Shown here in pieces: positions 41,183 through 50,099 of a stretch of DNA of 64,000 nt. Below the pieces are notes generated by a model. It worked only from the letters and a program-made list of their open reading frames with translations, searched no databases and had not been told where the DNA came from. Origin of the DNA: Massilia sp. BJB1822 (GTDB taxonomy: Bacteria; Pseudomonadota; Gammaproteobacteria; Burkholderiales; Burkholderiaceae_D); NCBI RefSeq assembly GCF_013369485.1, contig NZ_JABWEB010000014.1, forward strand, positions 62,001 to 126,000, read 5' to 3'. The position numbers were made by a program, and so were the translations under genes. Position 1 is the first letter of the stretch, and each line of letters starts with the position of its first letter.

Positions 41183-43270
41183 TTAGAAGTTGTAGCGGGC
41201 AGTCAGCTGCACGTTGCGGGGGGCGCCGGGCAGGTTCAGCAGTTTGCTGCTGCCGTGGCCGGCGGCGATGTAGTTGCGGTCGAACAGGTTGTTGATGTTC
41301 AGTTGCAGATCGAGGCCGCGCACGCGGTAGGACAGCATGGCGTCGGCCGTCACGTAGCTGGGCAGGGTGACGGTGTTGCCGGGATTGGCGAAGCGGTCGG
41401 CCACGTAGTTGACGCCGCCGCCGGCGCTGAAGCCGCCGCCGAGCGCTTTGCTGACCCACAGGTTCATGCTTTGCTTCGGCGTCAGCGTGGGGCGCTTGCC
41501 TTGCACGAATTGGCCGTCATCCTTGGCGATGGACTTGCTCACTTCCGCGTCCATATAGGCGTAGCCGCCGAAGACTTGCCAGCCTTGGCCCAGGTCGCCG
41601 GTGAAGCTCAGTTCCAGGCCATTGGTCTTTTGCGTGCCGATCGGGATCAGCTTGTTGCTGACCGGGTCGGTGGACTTGATATTGCTGCGCTCGAGCTGGT
41701 ACAGCGAGGCGGTGGCCGAGGCGCGGCCGCCGAAGAAGTCGAACTTGGCGCCGATTTCCTTGTTGGTGGTTTCTTCCGGCTCGATATTGGCGGCGTTCGC
41801 GGCCAGCGGCAGGCTTTCGGCCGAGGGCTGGAAGGATTTGCTGTAGGAGACGTAGTAGGACTGGTCCTGGCGCGGCTGGTACACCAGGCCGGCGCGGGGG
41901 CTCCAGGCGCGATCGGTGCGGCTCAGGTTGGACTGGCCGGCGCGGCGCTCTTCAGTCTCTTGCTTGAATTTGTCGAAGCGGGCGCCGACCAGGGCTTTCC
42001 ATTCCGGCGTCAGCGTGGCCAGGTCCTGCACATAGGCGCTGGAGACGGTCAGGATGCCGAGGTTGTCGGTCGATGGCGCGGCCGTCACGGTGAAGGGCAG
42101 CTTCGGCGCGACCGGCTTGTACAGGTCGACGGTGGCGACATTGTTTTGGCTGCGGAACAGCTGGTCCTTGTTCTGCTTGCCGAATTCCACGCCGTAGAGG
42201 ATCTGGTGCGGCATGCCGCCGATCACGGCTTTCTGTACCAGCTCGGTCTGGTTGAAAATGCCGTCTTCGGCGCGCTTCACATTGCTGCGGTTGAGCGAGG
42301 CGGTCTTCGCCACTTCATTGACCGCGCCGACCAGGGTGTTGTTGCGGTCGAGCTTGTAGTCGTACTGGCGCAGCGCATTGCGCAGGGTCAGGTTGTCGTT
42401 GATGCGGTGGTTCAGCACCATGCCGAAGGAGGTCACGCGCGACTGGCTGTAGTCGAAGTCGCGCGCATTGGCGGCGCCGTAGTAGGTGGATGGATCGACG
42501 TCCACCGCGCGGTCTTTATAGGCCGGGATGCCGAAGTCGGTCACGCGGCGGTCGGAAATGTATTCGGCTTGCAGCAGCAGGGTGGTGTCCGGCGTCAGCT
42601 TGAACAGCACCGATGGCGACAGCGCTTCGCGCTTGAGGAATTGCTGGTCGCGGAAGCTGTCGGCGTCTTCCTTGGCGCCGGTGATGCGGAAGGCGGCGCC
42701 CTTGTCTTCGAAGTTGCGGGCCAGGTCGAATTCGCCGCGCTTCTGGTTCCAGCTGCCGACGGTCAGGCTGACTTCGGTCTTGTCGATGCCGGGCTTCTTG
42801 GTGATGCGGTTGACCAGGCCGCCGGAAGAGCCGCGGCCGTAGAGCACGGAGGCCGGGCCTTTCAGCACTTCGATCTGCTCCACATTGGACAGGTCGCGGA
42901 AGTACATGGCGTCGTCGCGCATGCCGTCGATGAACTGGTCGCCCAGGGCGCTGAAGCCGCGGATGGTGATCTGGTCGCGCTGGCCGTCGCCGTGCGACAG
43001 GCCGATGCCGGGCACGGCCTTCATCGCGTCCTGCATCGAATGCGCGCCCTGGTCGCGCAGCAGGGTTTGCGGCACCACGTTCACGGTTTGCGGAATGTCG
43101 CGCAGCGGGGCGTCGATCTTGGTGGCGCTGGTGGCGCTGACCGGGTTGTACGGCGTTTCCTTGACGGCGCCGACGGTGACGGTCGGCATGGCCTGGTCGG
43201 TGCTGTCGGCGTGGGCGGGGAATTGCTGGAGGGCGAGGGCGATCATCAGCGCCAGCGGCGTTTTCTTCAT
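41183..43270 (-). CDS. TonB-dependent siderophore receptor
   Basis: 695 aa outer-membrane receptor. A signal peptide (MKKTPLALMIALALQQFPAH) precedes a plug domain (DIPQTVNVVPQTLLRDQGAH, VLKGPASVLYGRGSSGGLVN near residue 140) and a 22-strand barrel ending in ARYNF with the terminal aromatic. It fits the ferrichrome/catecholate siderophore receptor group and imports Fe3+-siderophore with TonB. A Fur box lies 68 bases upstream of the start ATG 43268-43270. Confidence 0.92.
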   Translation of the reverse strand: MKKTPLALMIALALQQFPAHADSTDQAMPTVTVGAVKETPYNPVSATSATKIDAPLRDIPQTVNVVPQTLLRDQGAHSMQDAMKAVPGIGLSHGDGQRDQITIRGFSALGDQFIDGMRDDAMYFRDLSNVEQIEVLKGPASVLYGRGSSGGLVNRITKKPGIDKTEVSLTVGSWNQKRGEFDLARNFEDKGAAFRITGAKEDADSFRDQQFLKREALSPSVLFKLTPDTTLLLQAEYISDRRVTDFGIPAYKDRAVDVDPSTYYGAANARDFDYSQSRVTSFGMVLNHRINDNLTLRNALRQYDYKLDRNNTLVGAVNEVAKTASLNRSNVKRAEDGIFNQTELVQKAVIGGMPHQILYGVEFGKQNKDQLFRSQNNVATVDLYKPVAPKLPFTVTAAPSTDNLGILTVSSAYVQDLATLTPEWKALVGARFDKFKQETEERRAGQSNLSRTDRAWSPRAGLVYQPRQDQSYYVSYSKSFQPSAESLPLAANAANIEPEETTNKEIGAKFDFFGGRASATASLYQLERSNIKSTDPVSNKLIPIGTQKTNGLELSFTGDLGQGWQVFGGYAYMDAEVSKSIAKDDGQFVQGKRPTLTPKQSMNLWVSKALGGGFSAGGGVNYVADRFANPGNTVTLPSYVTADAMLSYRVRGLDLQLNINNLFDRNYIAAGHGSSKLLNLPGAPRNVQLTARYNF

Positions 43271-43337
43271 GGGCTTGTCCTGTCGTGGTGGAAGCTGGCT
43301 ACGGTCGTCCACGCAGGACTTTGGCTGGCTTTATTTT

Positions 43338-43356
43338 TTAAATGAGAATCATTAGC
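43338..43356. promoter_or_regulatory. Fur box upstream of the siderophore receptor gene
   Basis: TTAAATGAGAATCATTAGC matches 14 of 19 positions of the Fur consensus GATAATGATAATCATTATC, including the central AATCATTA. It is well placed to repress the receptor gene when iron is plentiful. Confidence 0.8.
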
Positions 43357-43418
43357 ATCAAATTATCCTGAAATGACTACTTTGTTGCAAGTAAATGATG
43401 CAGTTTCGATGAGAAATG

Positions 43419-44624
43419 TTAGGAAATTGCCTCACAGACAGCCTTAACTCTTGGTAAAGTCGCGCGCCAAAAGATCAGCGCGGCCAGGCTGACGGCTGCG
43501 CCCAGCATGCACACGCCGCTCCAGCCATATGCCGCATGGATGCTGGTGGTGGCGATGGCGCCCGCGCCGCTGCCGGCGGCGTAGAACAGCATGTAGCCGC
43601 CGATCAGCCGGCTGTGCGCTTGGTTGTTCCCGCTCAGGATCATGCTCTGGTTGGTTACATGCAGGGCTTGCGCAGCCAGGTCGAGCAGGATGATGCCGAG
43701 CACCAGGGCCGCCAGCGATTGCGCGCCCCAGGCCAGCGGCAGCCAGGCGGCCAGCATCAGCAGCAGGGCGCCGCCGCTGGTGCGCTGGCCCTGTCCCCGG
43801 TCGGCCAGGGCGCCGGCCCGCGCCGCGCCCAGCGCCCCCGCCGCGCCGATCAGGCCGAAAGCGCCGATGGCCGTGTGCGACAGGGCATAGGGCGGGGCGC
43901 TCAGCAGCAGCACTAGCGCGCTCCAGAAGATGTTCAGGGCGGCGAAGAGCAGCAGGCCCAGCATGCCGCGCACCTGCAGGGTGCGTTCATTTTTCAGCAG
44001 CGTGAACATGGACAGCAGCAGCTGTCCATAGCGCAGACGTGGCGCGCTGTCGCCGCTGTCGGCTGCAAGAGGCGGGGGCAGGGCGCGATGCAAGGCGAGC
44101 AGCATGATGGCGCTGAGCGCGGCCGACAAAAAATACACGGCGCGCCAGCCCGCCACATCGGCCACGGCGCCGGACAATACGCGCGCCAGCAGCAGGCCCA
44201 GCATCACGCCAGCCTGCACGGTGCCGACTACCTGGCCCCGCTGTGCAGGCGCGGCCACGCTGGCGGCATAGCTGATCAATCCCTGGGTCATGGCAGTGCC
44301 GAGCAATCCCGCGCCCAGCATGCCGAGCAGGAGCAGGGTGGGCGAGGTGGCGCAACCCAGCGCCAGCAGGGTCAGGCAGAGGACCAGGAGCTGCGCCATG
44401 GTCAGGCGCTTGCGGTCGAGCAGGTCGCCGAGCGGCACGAGCAGCAGCAGGGCCAGCGCGCAGCCGATTTGCGTGGCCGTTACCACCAGGCCCAGGTTCG
44501 CATGGCTGAAACCGAAATCGGCGGCGAAGGCATCCAGCAGGGGCTGGGCGTAATACACATTCGCCACGCTCAGCGTGGCGGCGACGGCAAACAGCAGCAC
44601 TAGGCTGCGGGGCAGGGTGGGCAT
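43419..44624 (-). CDS. MFS efflux transporter divergent from an HxlR regulator
   Basis: 401 aa with 12 hydrophobic segments and the MFS loop GDLLDRKRLTMAQ near residue 66. The N-terminus carries ATLSVANVYYAQPLLDAFAA, typical of small drug/metabolite exporters of the DHA1 group. It shares a 52-bp inverted-repeat operator with the divergent hxlR-type gene and is likely induced by that regulator's ligand. Substrate unknown. Confidence 0.87.
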   Translation of the reverse strand: MPTLPRSLVLLFAVAATLSVANVYYAQPLLDAFAADFGFSHANLGLVVTATQIGCALALLLLVPLGDLLDRKRLTMAQLLVLCLTLLALGCATSPTLLLLGMLGAGLLGTAMTQGLISYAASVAAPAQRGQVVGTVQAGVMLGLLLARVLSGAVADVAGWRAVYFLSAALSAIMLLALHRALPPPLAADSGDSAPRLRYGQLLLSMFTLLKNERTLQVRGMLGLLLFAALNIFWSALVLLLSAPPYALSHTAIGAFGLIGAAGALGAARAGALADRGQGQRTSGGALLLMLAAWLPLAWGAQSLAALVLGIILLDLAAQALHVTNQSMILSGNNQAHSRLIGGYMLFYAAGSGAGAIATTSIHAAYGWSGVCMLGAAVSLAALIFWRATLPRVKAVCEAIS

Positions 44625-44643
44625 GGGTGACTTCCTTAATGTG

Positions 44644-44695
44644 GTTGCAAATTAAAACTAGTTGAAGCATAGGGGATGTAGTTTTAAAATGCAAC
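44644..44695. promoter_or_regulatory. Long inverted-repeat operator between MFS and HxlR genes
   Basis: GTTGCAAATTAAAACTA (44644-44660) and TAGTTTTAAAATGCAAC (44679-44695) are complementary at 15 of 17 positions around an 18-base spacer. The site covers the whole promoter region of both divergent genes, as expected for a dimeric winged-helix regulator. Confidence 0.7.
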
Positions 44696-44713
44696 TAAAA
44701 CCATGGGGAAGAT

Positions 44714-45157
44714 ATGGGCAAGCAAAAGCAGGAGGAGTTCTGTCCAGTGGCGCGCACGCTGGATGTGATCGGGGACCGCTGGTCCCTGTTGATTGTGCGC
44801 GACGCTTTCGACGGCATCCGCCGCTTCGGCGAATTCCAGCGCAACCTGGGCATTGCGCGCAACATCCTCAGCGACCGCCTGCAGAAGCTGGTGGAGTCCG
44901 GCGTGCTGGAAGTGGCGCCGGCCTCGGACGGCACGGCATATCAGGAATACCTGCTGACGGCCAGTGGCCGCGATCTGTTCACCGTGGTGGTGGGCTTGCG
45001 CCAATGGGGCGAGCAGCATTTGTACGCCAAGGGCGAAGCCCGTTCGAGCTTGCTTGAAATCGACAGCGGCAAGCCGGTCCCCCAGCTTGCCTTGCGCCGC
45101 CGCGACGGCAGCGCCCTCAAGCCGGAAGAGACGGTGGTCAAAAAAGTGAAGGCTTAA
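44714..45157 (+). CDS. HxlR-family transcriptional regulator
   Basis: 147 aa winged-helix protein. The CPVARTLDVIGDRWSLLIVR segment near residue 12 (with the redox-candidate cysteine) and RRFGEFQRNLGIARNILSDR near 37 are HxlR hallmarks. The C-terminal tail is longer than in most HxlR proteins. It most likely autoregulates and controls the divergent MFS exporter. Its end overlaps the convergent tetR end by four bases. Confidence 0.9.
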   Translation: MGKQKQEEFCPVARTLDVIGDRWSLLIVRDAFDGIRRFGEFQRNLGIARNILSDRLQKLVESGVLEVAPASDGTAYQEYLLTASGRDLFTVVVGLRQWGEQHLYAKGEARSSLLEIDSGKPVPQLALRRRDGSALKPEETVVKKVKA

Positions 45158-45741
45158 GCGGCGCCGTTGAGGATGAGGGCGAGGCCGGCTTCGAAGTGCT
45201 GGTCCGGGCTGCGCTGGCGATAGCGCTGCATGGCCGCGGCGAGTTGTGGATAGGCGAGCACACTTTCATCGAGCGTGGCCGGATCGGGATGGTCGGCCTG
45301 TTCTTCCAGCACGCAACCGACCACATAATGGGATATCGTAACCAGCAGATCGATGGCGGCTCCCATTTCCATGCCGGCGTCGCCGAGGAAGCGCAGTTGC
45401 GCATCGAGCGCGGGCAGGGTGTCGGGTACCGGCTCGCTGCCCGCGTGCAGGCGTGCGCCATCGCGGTAGGCGAGCAGGGCACGGCGGAAGCTGCGCGCGT
45501 TCTCGCCCAGGAAGCTGCGCCAGTCTTCGCCCGCTTGGGGTAGGGTGCGCTGATGGGCGCGCTCCATGATTTCCAGATTCATTGCGTCCAGTAAGGCGCG
45601 CTTATTCTTGAAGTGCCAGTACAGGGCCGGCTGCTGCACGCCCAGGCGTTCGGCCAGCAGGCGGGTGGAGAGCTTGTCCACGCCGACCTCGTTCAGCACA
45701 TCGAGCGCGGCGGCCACAATCTGCTTGCGTTCTACTTTCAT
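45154..45741 (-). CDS. tetR: Tetracycline-repressor-type TetR regulator
   Basis: 195 aa. The DNA-binding domain (ALDVLNEVGVDKLSTRLLAE, LGVQQPALYWHFKNKRALLD) follows class TetR proteins closely, and AHAGSEPVP-like and GCVLEEQ segments match the TetR C-terminal fold. It is divergent from the tetA-like gene across an 83-bp gap with two tet-operator-like sites. It should bind tetracycline or a similar ligand and release tetA. Confidence 0.85.
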   Translation of the reverse strand: MKVERKQIVAAALDVLNEVGVDKLSTRLLAERLGVQQPALYWHFKNKRALLDAMNLEIMERAHQRTLPQAGEDWRSFLGENARSFRRALLAYRDGARLHAGSEPVPDTLPALDAQLRFLGDAGMEMGAAIDLLVTISHYVVGCVLEEQADHPDPATLDESVLAYPQLAAAMQRYRQRSPDQHFEAGLALILNGAA

Positions 45742-45777
45742 GTTTTCCGATCCCGAAAAATTCTTTTTTATGGCTGA

Positions 45778-45796
45778 ACTTTATCATCTATAATTG
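45778..45796. promoter_or_regulatory. Imperfect tet operator (second site)
   Basis: ACTTTATCATCTATAATTG resembles the tet operator half-site TTTATCA on the left, with a degenerate right half (CTATAAT). It directly abuts the perfect site at 45797. Confidence 0.45.
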
Positions 45797-45815
45797 AATT
45801 TATCAGTGATAAATT
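45797..45815. promoter_or_regulatory. Tet operator palindrome
   Basis: AATTTATCAGTGATAAATT is a perfect 19-bp palindrome around its central base. It keeps the TATCANTGATA core of the classical tet operators, between tetR and the tetA-like gene. Confidence 0.75.
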
Positions 45816-45824
45816 GGATGAGAT

Positions 45825-46997
45825 ATGAACAAAGGACTCTACGCAGTCATGGGTTCGGTGGTGATCAGCGCCGCCGGCATCGGGCTGACCATGCCCATCG
45901 TTCCGCAGCTGATGCGCGACGTGGGCCATACCGCCGAGCTGGGCTGGCGTTTTGGCGCCTTCACCGGCCTGTATGCGCTGATGCAGTTCATTTTTTCGCC
46001 GATCCTGGGCGCGCTGAGCGACCGCATCGGGCGGCGGCCGGTGCTGCTGATGTCCCTGGCCGGCTCGATGATCGACTACGTGCTGCTGGCGCTGGCGCCC
46101 TCGCTGTCGCTGCTCTTTCTTGGCCGCGCCATCGCCGGCATTACTGGCGCCAGCCTGGCCGTGGCCTCGGCCTATATCGCCGACGTCACGCCGGAAAACC
46201 AGCGCAGCCGCCGCTTCGGCCAGCTCAACGCCTGCTTTGGCGTCGGCTTTATCATCGGACCCGTGATCGGCGGCCTGCTGGGCGAGTACTGGGTGCGCGC
46301 GCCTTTCCTGGCCGCTGCCGCGCTGGACGCGCTGAATCTGGTCGTGGCCTTCTTCGTGATGCGCGAATCGCGCACGCCGCAAGCGGTGCCGGTGCCGTTG
46401 AATCCCCTGGCGCCGCTGCGCTGGGCGCTGAGCTTCCCGGCCCTGCTGCCGCTGATGGTGGTGTATTTCGTGCTGGCGCTGGTGGGCGAGGTGGCTGGCA
46501 CGGTCTGGGTCATGTACGGCGAAGACAAGTTTGCCTGGAGTTCCCTGACCATCGGCATCTCGCTGGCGGGTTTTGGCGTGTTTCATGCCGTGGCCCAGGC
46601 TTTTGTGGCCGGACCTTTATCCGAGCGCTACGGCGAGCGGCGCACCCTGCTGATCGGGATTACGGCCGATGCGCTGGCGTATGCGGCGATCGCCTGGGCG
46701 ACCGAGGGCTGGGTCGCCTTCCTGCTGCTGCCGGTGTTCTGCGTGGGCGGCATCGGTGCGCCGGTGCTGCAGTCGCTGATGTCGGCCGGCACCGATTCGG
46801 GGCAGCAGGGGCGCTTGCAGGGCGTGCTGGCCAGCATTGCCAGTCTGGCGACGATTATCGGGCCGGTCGGCATCAGCACCCTGTATTTCATGTCGCGCAC
46901 CACCTTCCCAGGGGCGGTCTGGCTGGGCGGAGCGGCGCTGTATCTGTTCAGCATGCCTTTCCTGCTGGGGCGGGTGGGGCGGACCGTGCGGGCGTAA
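45825..46997 (+). CDS. tetA: TetA-type tetracycline/H+ antiporter (MFS)
   Basis: 390 aa, 12 hydrophobic segments. Class A/C-like motifs include GSVVISAAGIGLTMPIVPQL, the cytoplasmic loop GALSDRIGRRPVLLMSLAGS near residue 65 and RFGQLNACFGVGFIIGPVIG near 130. It would export the Mg-tetracycline complex or a similar amphiphile. The divergent tetR gene and operators support drug-inducible control. A broader efflux role is possible. Confidence 0.82.
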   Translation: MNKGLYAVMGSVVISAAGIGLTMPIVPQLMRDVGHTAELGWRFGAFTGLYALMQFIFSPILGALSDRIGRRPVLLMSLAGSMIDYVLLALAPSLSLLFLGRAIAGITGASLAVASAYIADVTPENQRSRRFGQLNACFGVGFIIGPVIGGLLGEYWVRAPFLAAAALDALNLVVAFFVMRESRTPQAVPVPLNPLAPLRWALSFPALLPLMVVYFVLALVGEVAGTVWVMYGEDKFAWSSLTIGISLAGFGVFHAVAQAFVAGPLSERYGERRTLLIGITADALAYAAIAWATEGWVAFLLLPVFCVGGIGAPVLQSLMSAGTDSGQQGRLQGVLASIASLATIIGPVGISTLYFMSRTTFPGAVWLGGAALYLFSMPFLLGRVGRTVRA

Positions 46998-47128
46998 AAA
47001 GTGTCGGATTTCTTTACACTTGCCGGAAGCTCAAAAACCGGCTTTCTTTAAAATCAAAGGTTTACGGATTTGGCATATAACTTGCTTTATGAAAGCTTTC
47101 TTTGGAAATTGCATAAAGGTAAGTAACA

Positions 47129-47824
47129 ATGAAATTTGTAAAGTTTGCTGTTGTTGCGGCAATGATGTCAGCAGGTGCGGTACAAGCTGGTCCGATCCAG
47201 CTTCTGAGCAATGGCAGTTTTGAGACGGGCAATCTGAATGGCTGGACCACCTCGGGCCTGGGCAGCACCGGCACCTGCGCCAGCGCCGGCCGCGACTGGA
47301 ACGTGGCCAGGGCGGGCAATGCCACCGGCTGCGTCGCAGCCGGCAACCCGGTTGATGGCAGCTATGCCGCCTACGTCATGAACGATGGCATGGCCAAGAC
47401 CAATTACACGCTGGCACAAACTTTCTTCGTGCCGAAAGGTTTGAAGGAAGCTACCCTGTCCTGGAGCGATTCCATCGTGGCAAGCTATTCCGGCCAGGCA
47501 CGCAACTTCAAGGTCGATATCCTGCAGGGCACGACGCTGCTGGGCAATGTGTTCAGCTACGACATCGTCAACGACAGCAACACGGCTTGGGATGCGCGCA
47601 GCATCAATGTCAGCGCCTTGCTCGCCTCGCACCAGGGCGAGAACCTGACCCTGCGCTTTTCCAACTACATTCCGCAAAGCTGGACTGGCGGCGCCGGCCT
47701 GGCCATCGACAACGTGTCGCTGAGCGCCAAAGTGCCGGAGCCAAGCTCCCTGCTGCTGATCGCCGCCGGCCTGCTGGTTGCCGGCTTCGCCCGCCGCCGC
47801 CGCGCTCCCGCCGTGGCACTGTAA
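47129..47824 (+). CDS. PEP-CTERM protein with a beta-sandwich (carbohydrate-binding-like) domain
   Basis: 231 aa. A signal peptide (MKFVKFAVVAAMMSAGAVQA) precedes a jelly-roll-like domain starting LLSNGSFETGNLNGWTTSGL, a common beginning of CBM-like extracellular domains. The C-terminal sorting signal is VPEPSSLLLIAAGLLVAGFA followed by RRRR. It is an exosortase substrate for export to the cell surface or matrix. No exosortase gene lies in the window. Confidence 0.82.
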   Translation: MKFVKFAVVAAMMSAGAVQAGPIQLLSNGSFETGNLNGWTTSGLGSTGTCASAGRDWNVARAGNATGCVAAGNPVDGSYAAYVMNDGMAKTNYTLAQTFFVPKGLKEATLSWSDSIVASYSGQARNFKVDILQGTTLLGNVFSYDIVNDSNTAWDARSINVSALLASHQGENLTLRFSNYIPQSWTGGAGLAIDNVSLSAKVPEPSSLLLIAAGLLVAGFARRRRAPAVAL

Positions 47825-47868
47825 GCACATCCCCCGGCTGCCGCGTTTGGCGGCCTCATCTCTCCCGC

Positions 47869-49986
47869 TTATTTGCCGCCGAAGGTGTAGGACAGGCCCA
47901 GCATCACGCTGCGCGGTGCGCCGGGCGTGTACTGGTTCTGGGTGTTGGGCGAGTAGGCGCCGACGCCCGAGTAGGAACTGGAGGCGGAATCGGAGTAGTG
48001 CTTGTCGCCCAGATTGCGCACATGGACCCAGGCTTCCCAGCCTTTCATGAAGCGGTAGGCGGCGCGCAGATGGAAGAGCGCGTGGCCGGGATAGCGCACG
48101 GTGTTGGCATTGTCCATCCAGTAGGCGCCCTGGTGCACCGCTTCCAGCGCGACGCGCAGGCCCGGCATGGGCTTGTAGCCGATTTCGGCGCTGGTCATAT
48201 CGCGCGGCGCCTGCGGCATGTCCTTGCCGCTGTAGTCCTGGGTGGCGGAGACGCGGTAGCGCTCATAGCGATGGCTGGCGATGGCGGTGCTGAAGCGCGC
48301 GTCCAGCGGGCCGTTATCGTAGTTCAGACCCAGCTCCAGACCCTGGCTGCGCGTGCGTCCAGCATTGCGGTTCTCGCTATTGCCCGGCGTGATGGTGTAA
48401 CTGACGATGGTGTCGCGTCCCACCAGGCGGTAGAGCGAAGAATCCAGGCGCAGCTTGCGCTCGAGGAAGGCCAGGCGCAGGCCCACTTCCACGCTGCGGT
48501 AGGTGGCTGGCTGCAGGTCGGGAATGCCGGTCTTGCCATACATCTGGCTTACTTCCGGCGGCGTGAAGCCTTCGCTGATATTGGCATACGCATTGGCGTC
48601 CGCGCCCAGCACATAGCTGGCGCCCAGCTTGGGGCTGAAGCGCGAGAAGCTGCGGCTCTCGTTCGGCGCGCCGTAGTTGGCGCTGCCCTGCGGCGAGAGA
48701 TTATTGCGGAAGTCGTAGCGGATGCGGTCGGAACGGCCGCCCGCCACCACGCGCAGCTTGGGCAGCGGCGAAGCTTCCCATTGCGCGAAGAAGGCGGTGT
48801 TGTCGATATCGGCCTGATAATCGCGCACGCCTTGCGGCTGGCTGTCGTTGACACGGGTGTAGCTCAGATAGCGGCCGCTGGCCGGATCGCGCACGATGCG
48901 CAGATTGTCGCTGTAATAGGGATTGTCGCTGCGATCGATATAGATGCCCGCGACAAGGCGCGAATTCAGCCAGGCGAATTCCTGCAGATGCTTCACGTCC
49001 AGGCCGCGCGAATCGACGTGGTTGTTGTTCAGCGTTCCCTTGCAGCTGCTGCCGGCACAGCTGCCGATGGTGTAGCTCGGGATTTGTCCATGGTCGTTGC
49101 GGCGGCTGAACAGGGTGACGGTGGTGGTGCCGCCTGGCGTGGTATCGCCTTCCCAGGCCACGGTGCCGCGCGTGGTTTTGTCCTTGCGATAGGTGAAGGT
49201 GTTCAGGCTCTTGCCGGGATTGTTCTGGTAATCGTTTTCGAACAGGCTGCCCGGCATGGCCGCATCCAGATCGGTGCGCACCAGGGTGGCGCGCACAATG
49301 CCGGCGTTGCCCAGCGCATAGTCGGCGCGCAGGGTGAAGGAATCCTTGTCGCCGTAGCTGTATTCCTGCCAGTTGTTCGAAGTGCGGCGCGAGCTGTAAT
49401 GCGAGAAGCGCAAACCGAAATCGCCCCAAGTATTGCTGGCCGCCGTGTCGTAGCGCGTAAAGCCGGACACGCCCTCATGCCGCGCGCCGATGCGCGCATA
49501 CGGCGTGCGCGAAGGGGCGGCGGTCAGCGCGTTGATGGCGCCGCCCACGGCATTGCTGCCGTACAGCGAGGAGGCCGGCCCCTTCACCACTTCCACGCTG
49601 TCGCTGCCGGCGATATTCATTTCGTTCAGCGAATTGTGGTTGAACACGCCCAACGGACGGATAGGAATGCCGTCTTCCAGATACTGGTACACCGAACCGG
49701 TGCCGATGGGCTGGCGGATCGCCATGCTGTGCTGCTCGTTGCCCAGGTCATTCCAGTGCACGCCGGCGACGCGGTTGAGGATATCGCCCATGGTCTTGGG
49801 CTTGTCGCGCTCCATCTCGCGGCCTGTGACGACGCCGATGGCGCTTGGCGTTTCGGACAGTTTGGTGACGGCGCGCGAGCCGCTGACGACGACGATTTCC
49901 ATGCCGGGTGCTTCGTCGGCAGCCAAGGCGTTGGCGGAGAAGGCGGACAGCAGGGCGAGGCAGATGGCGCTAGGGCGGTAATTCAT
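47869..49986 (-). CDS. TonB-dependent receptor linked to a DUF2946 protein
   Basis: 705 aa outer-membrane receptor. A signal peptide (MNYRPSAICLALLSAFSANA), a plug domain (EIVVVSGSRAVTKLSETPSA; SVEVVKGPASSLYGSNAVGG near residue 140) and a barrel ending LGLSYTFGGK are present. The gene follows a DUF2946 gene, a pairing often seen with copper-related receptors. Copper or another metal chelate is therefore a likely substrate by inference; vitamin B12 or siderophore receptors look similar. Confidence 0.85.
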   Translation of the reverse strand: MNYRPSAICLALLSAFSANALAADEAPGMEIVVVSGSRAVTKLSETPSAIGVVTGREMERDKPKTMGDILNRVAGVHWNDLGNEQHSMAIRQPIGTGSVYQYLEDGIPIRPLGVFNHNSLNEMNIAGSDSVEVVKGPASSLYGSNAVGGAINALTAAPSRTPYARIGARHEGVSGFTRYDTAASNTWGDFGLRFSHYSSRRTSNNWQEYSYGDKDSFTLRADYALGNAGIVRATLVRTDLDAAMPGSLFENDYQNNPGKSLNTFTYRKDKTTRGTVAWEGDTTPGGTTTVTLFSRRNDHGQIPSYTIGSCAGSSCKGTLNNNHVDSRGLDVKHLQEFAWLNSRLVAGIYIDRSDNPYYSDNLRIVRDPASGRYLSYTRVNDSQPQGVRDYQADIDNTAFFAQWEASPLPKLRVVAGGRSDRIRYDFRNNLSPQGSANYGAPNESRSFSRFSPKLGASYVLGADANAYANISEGFTPPEVSQMYGKTGIPDLQPATYRSVEVGLRLAFLERKLRLDSSLYRLVGRDTIVSYTITPGNSENRNAGRTRSQGLELGLNYDNGPLDARFSTAIASHRYERYRVSATQDYSGKDMPQAPRDMTSAEIGYKPMPGLRVALEAVHQGAYWMDNANTVRYPGHALFHLRAAYRFMKGWEAWVHVRNLGDKHYSDSASSSYSGVGAYSPNTQNQYTPGAPRSVMLGLSYTFGGK

Positions 49987-50099
49987 GATGTGCTTTCTTC
50001 TTTTAATGGCGTATTTGGCGCGGCGCAGGGCAAAAGCCGAACGACAAGGCGCGCGCGCAAACGGCCTGCTTCAATGCAGGTCAGACGGGTGCTGCGGGA

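Noticed and set aside
41171..43345. Long frame antisense to the TonB siderophore receptor
   Set aside because: The minus strand encodes a complete receptor; the plus frame is Ala/Val/Gln-rich without motifs.
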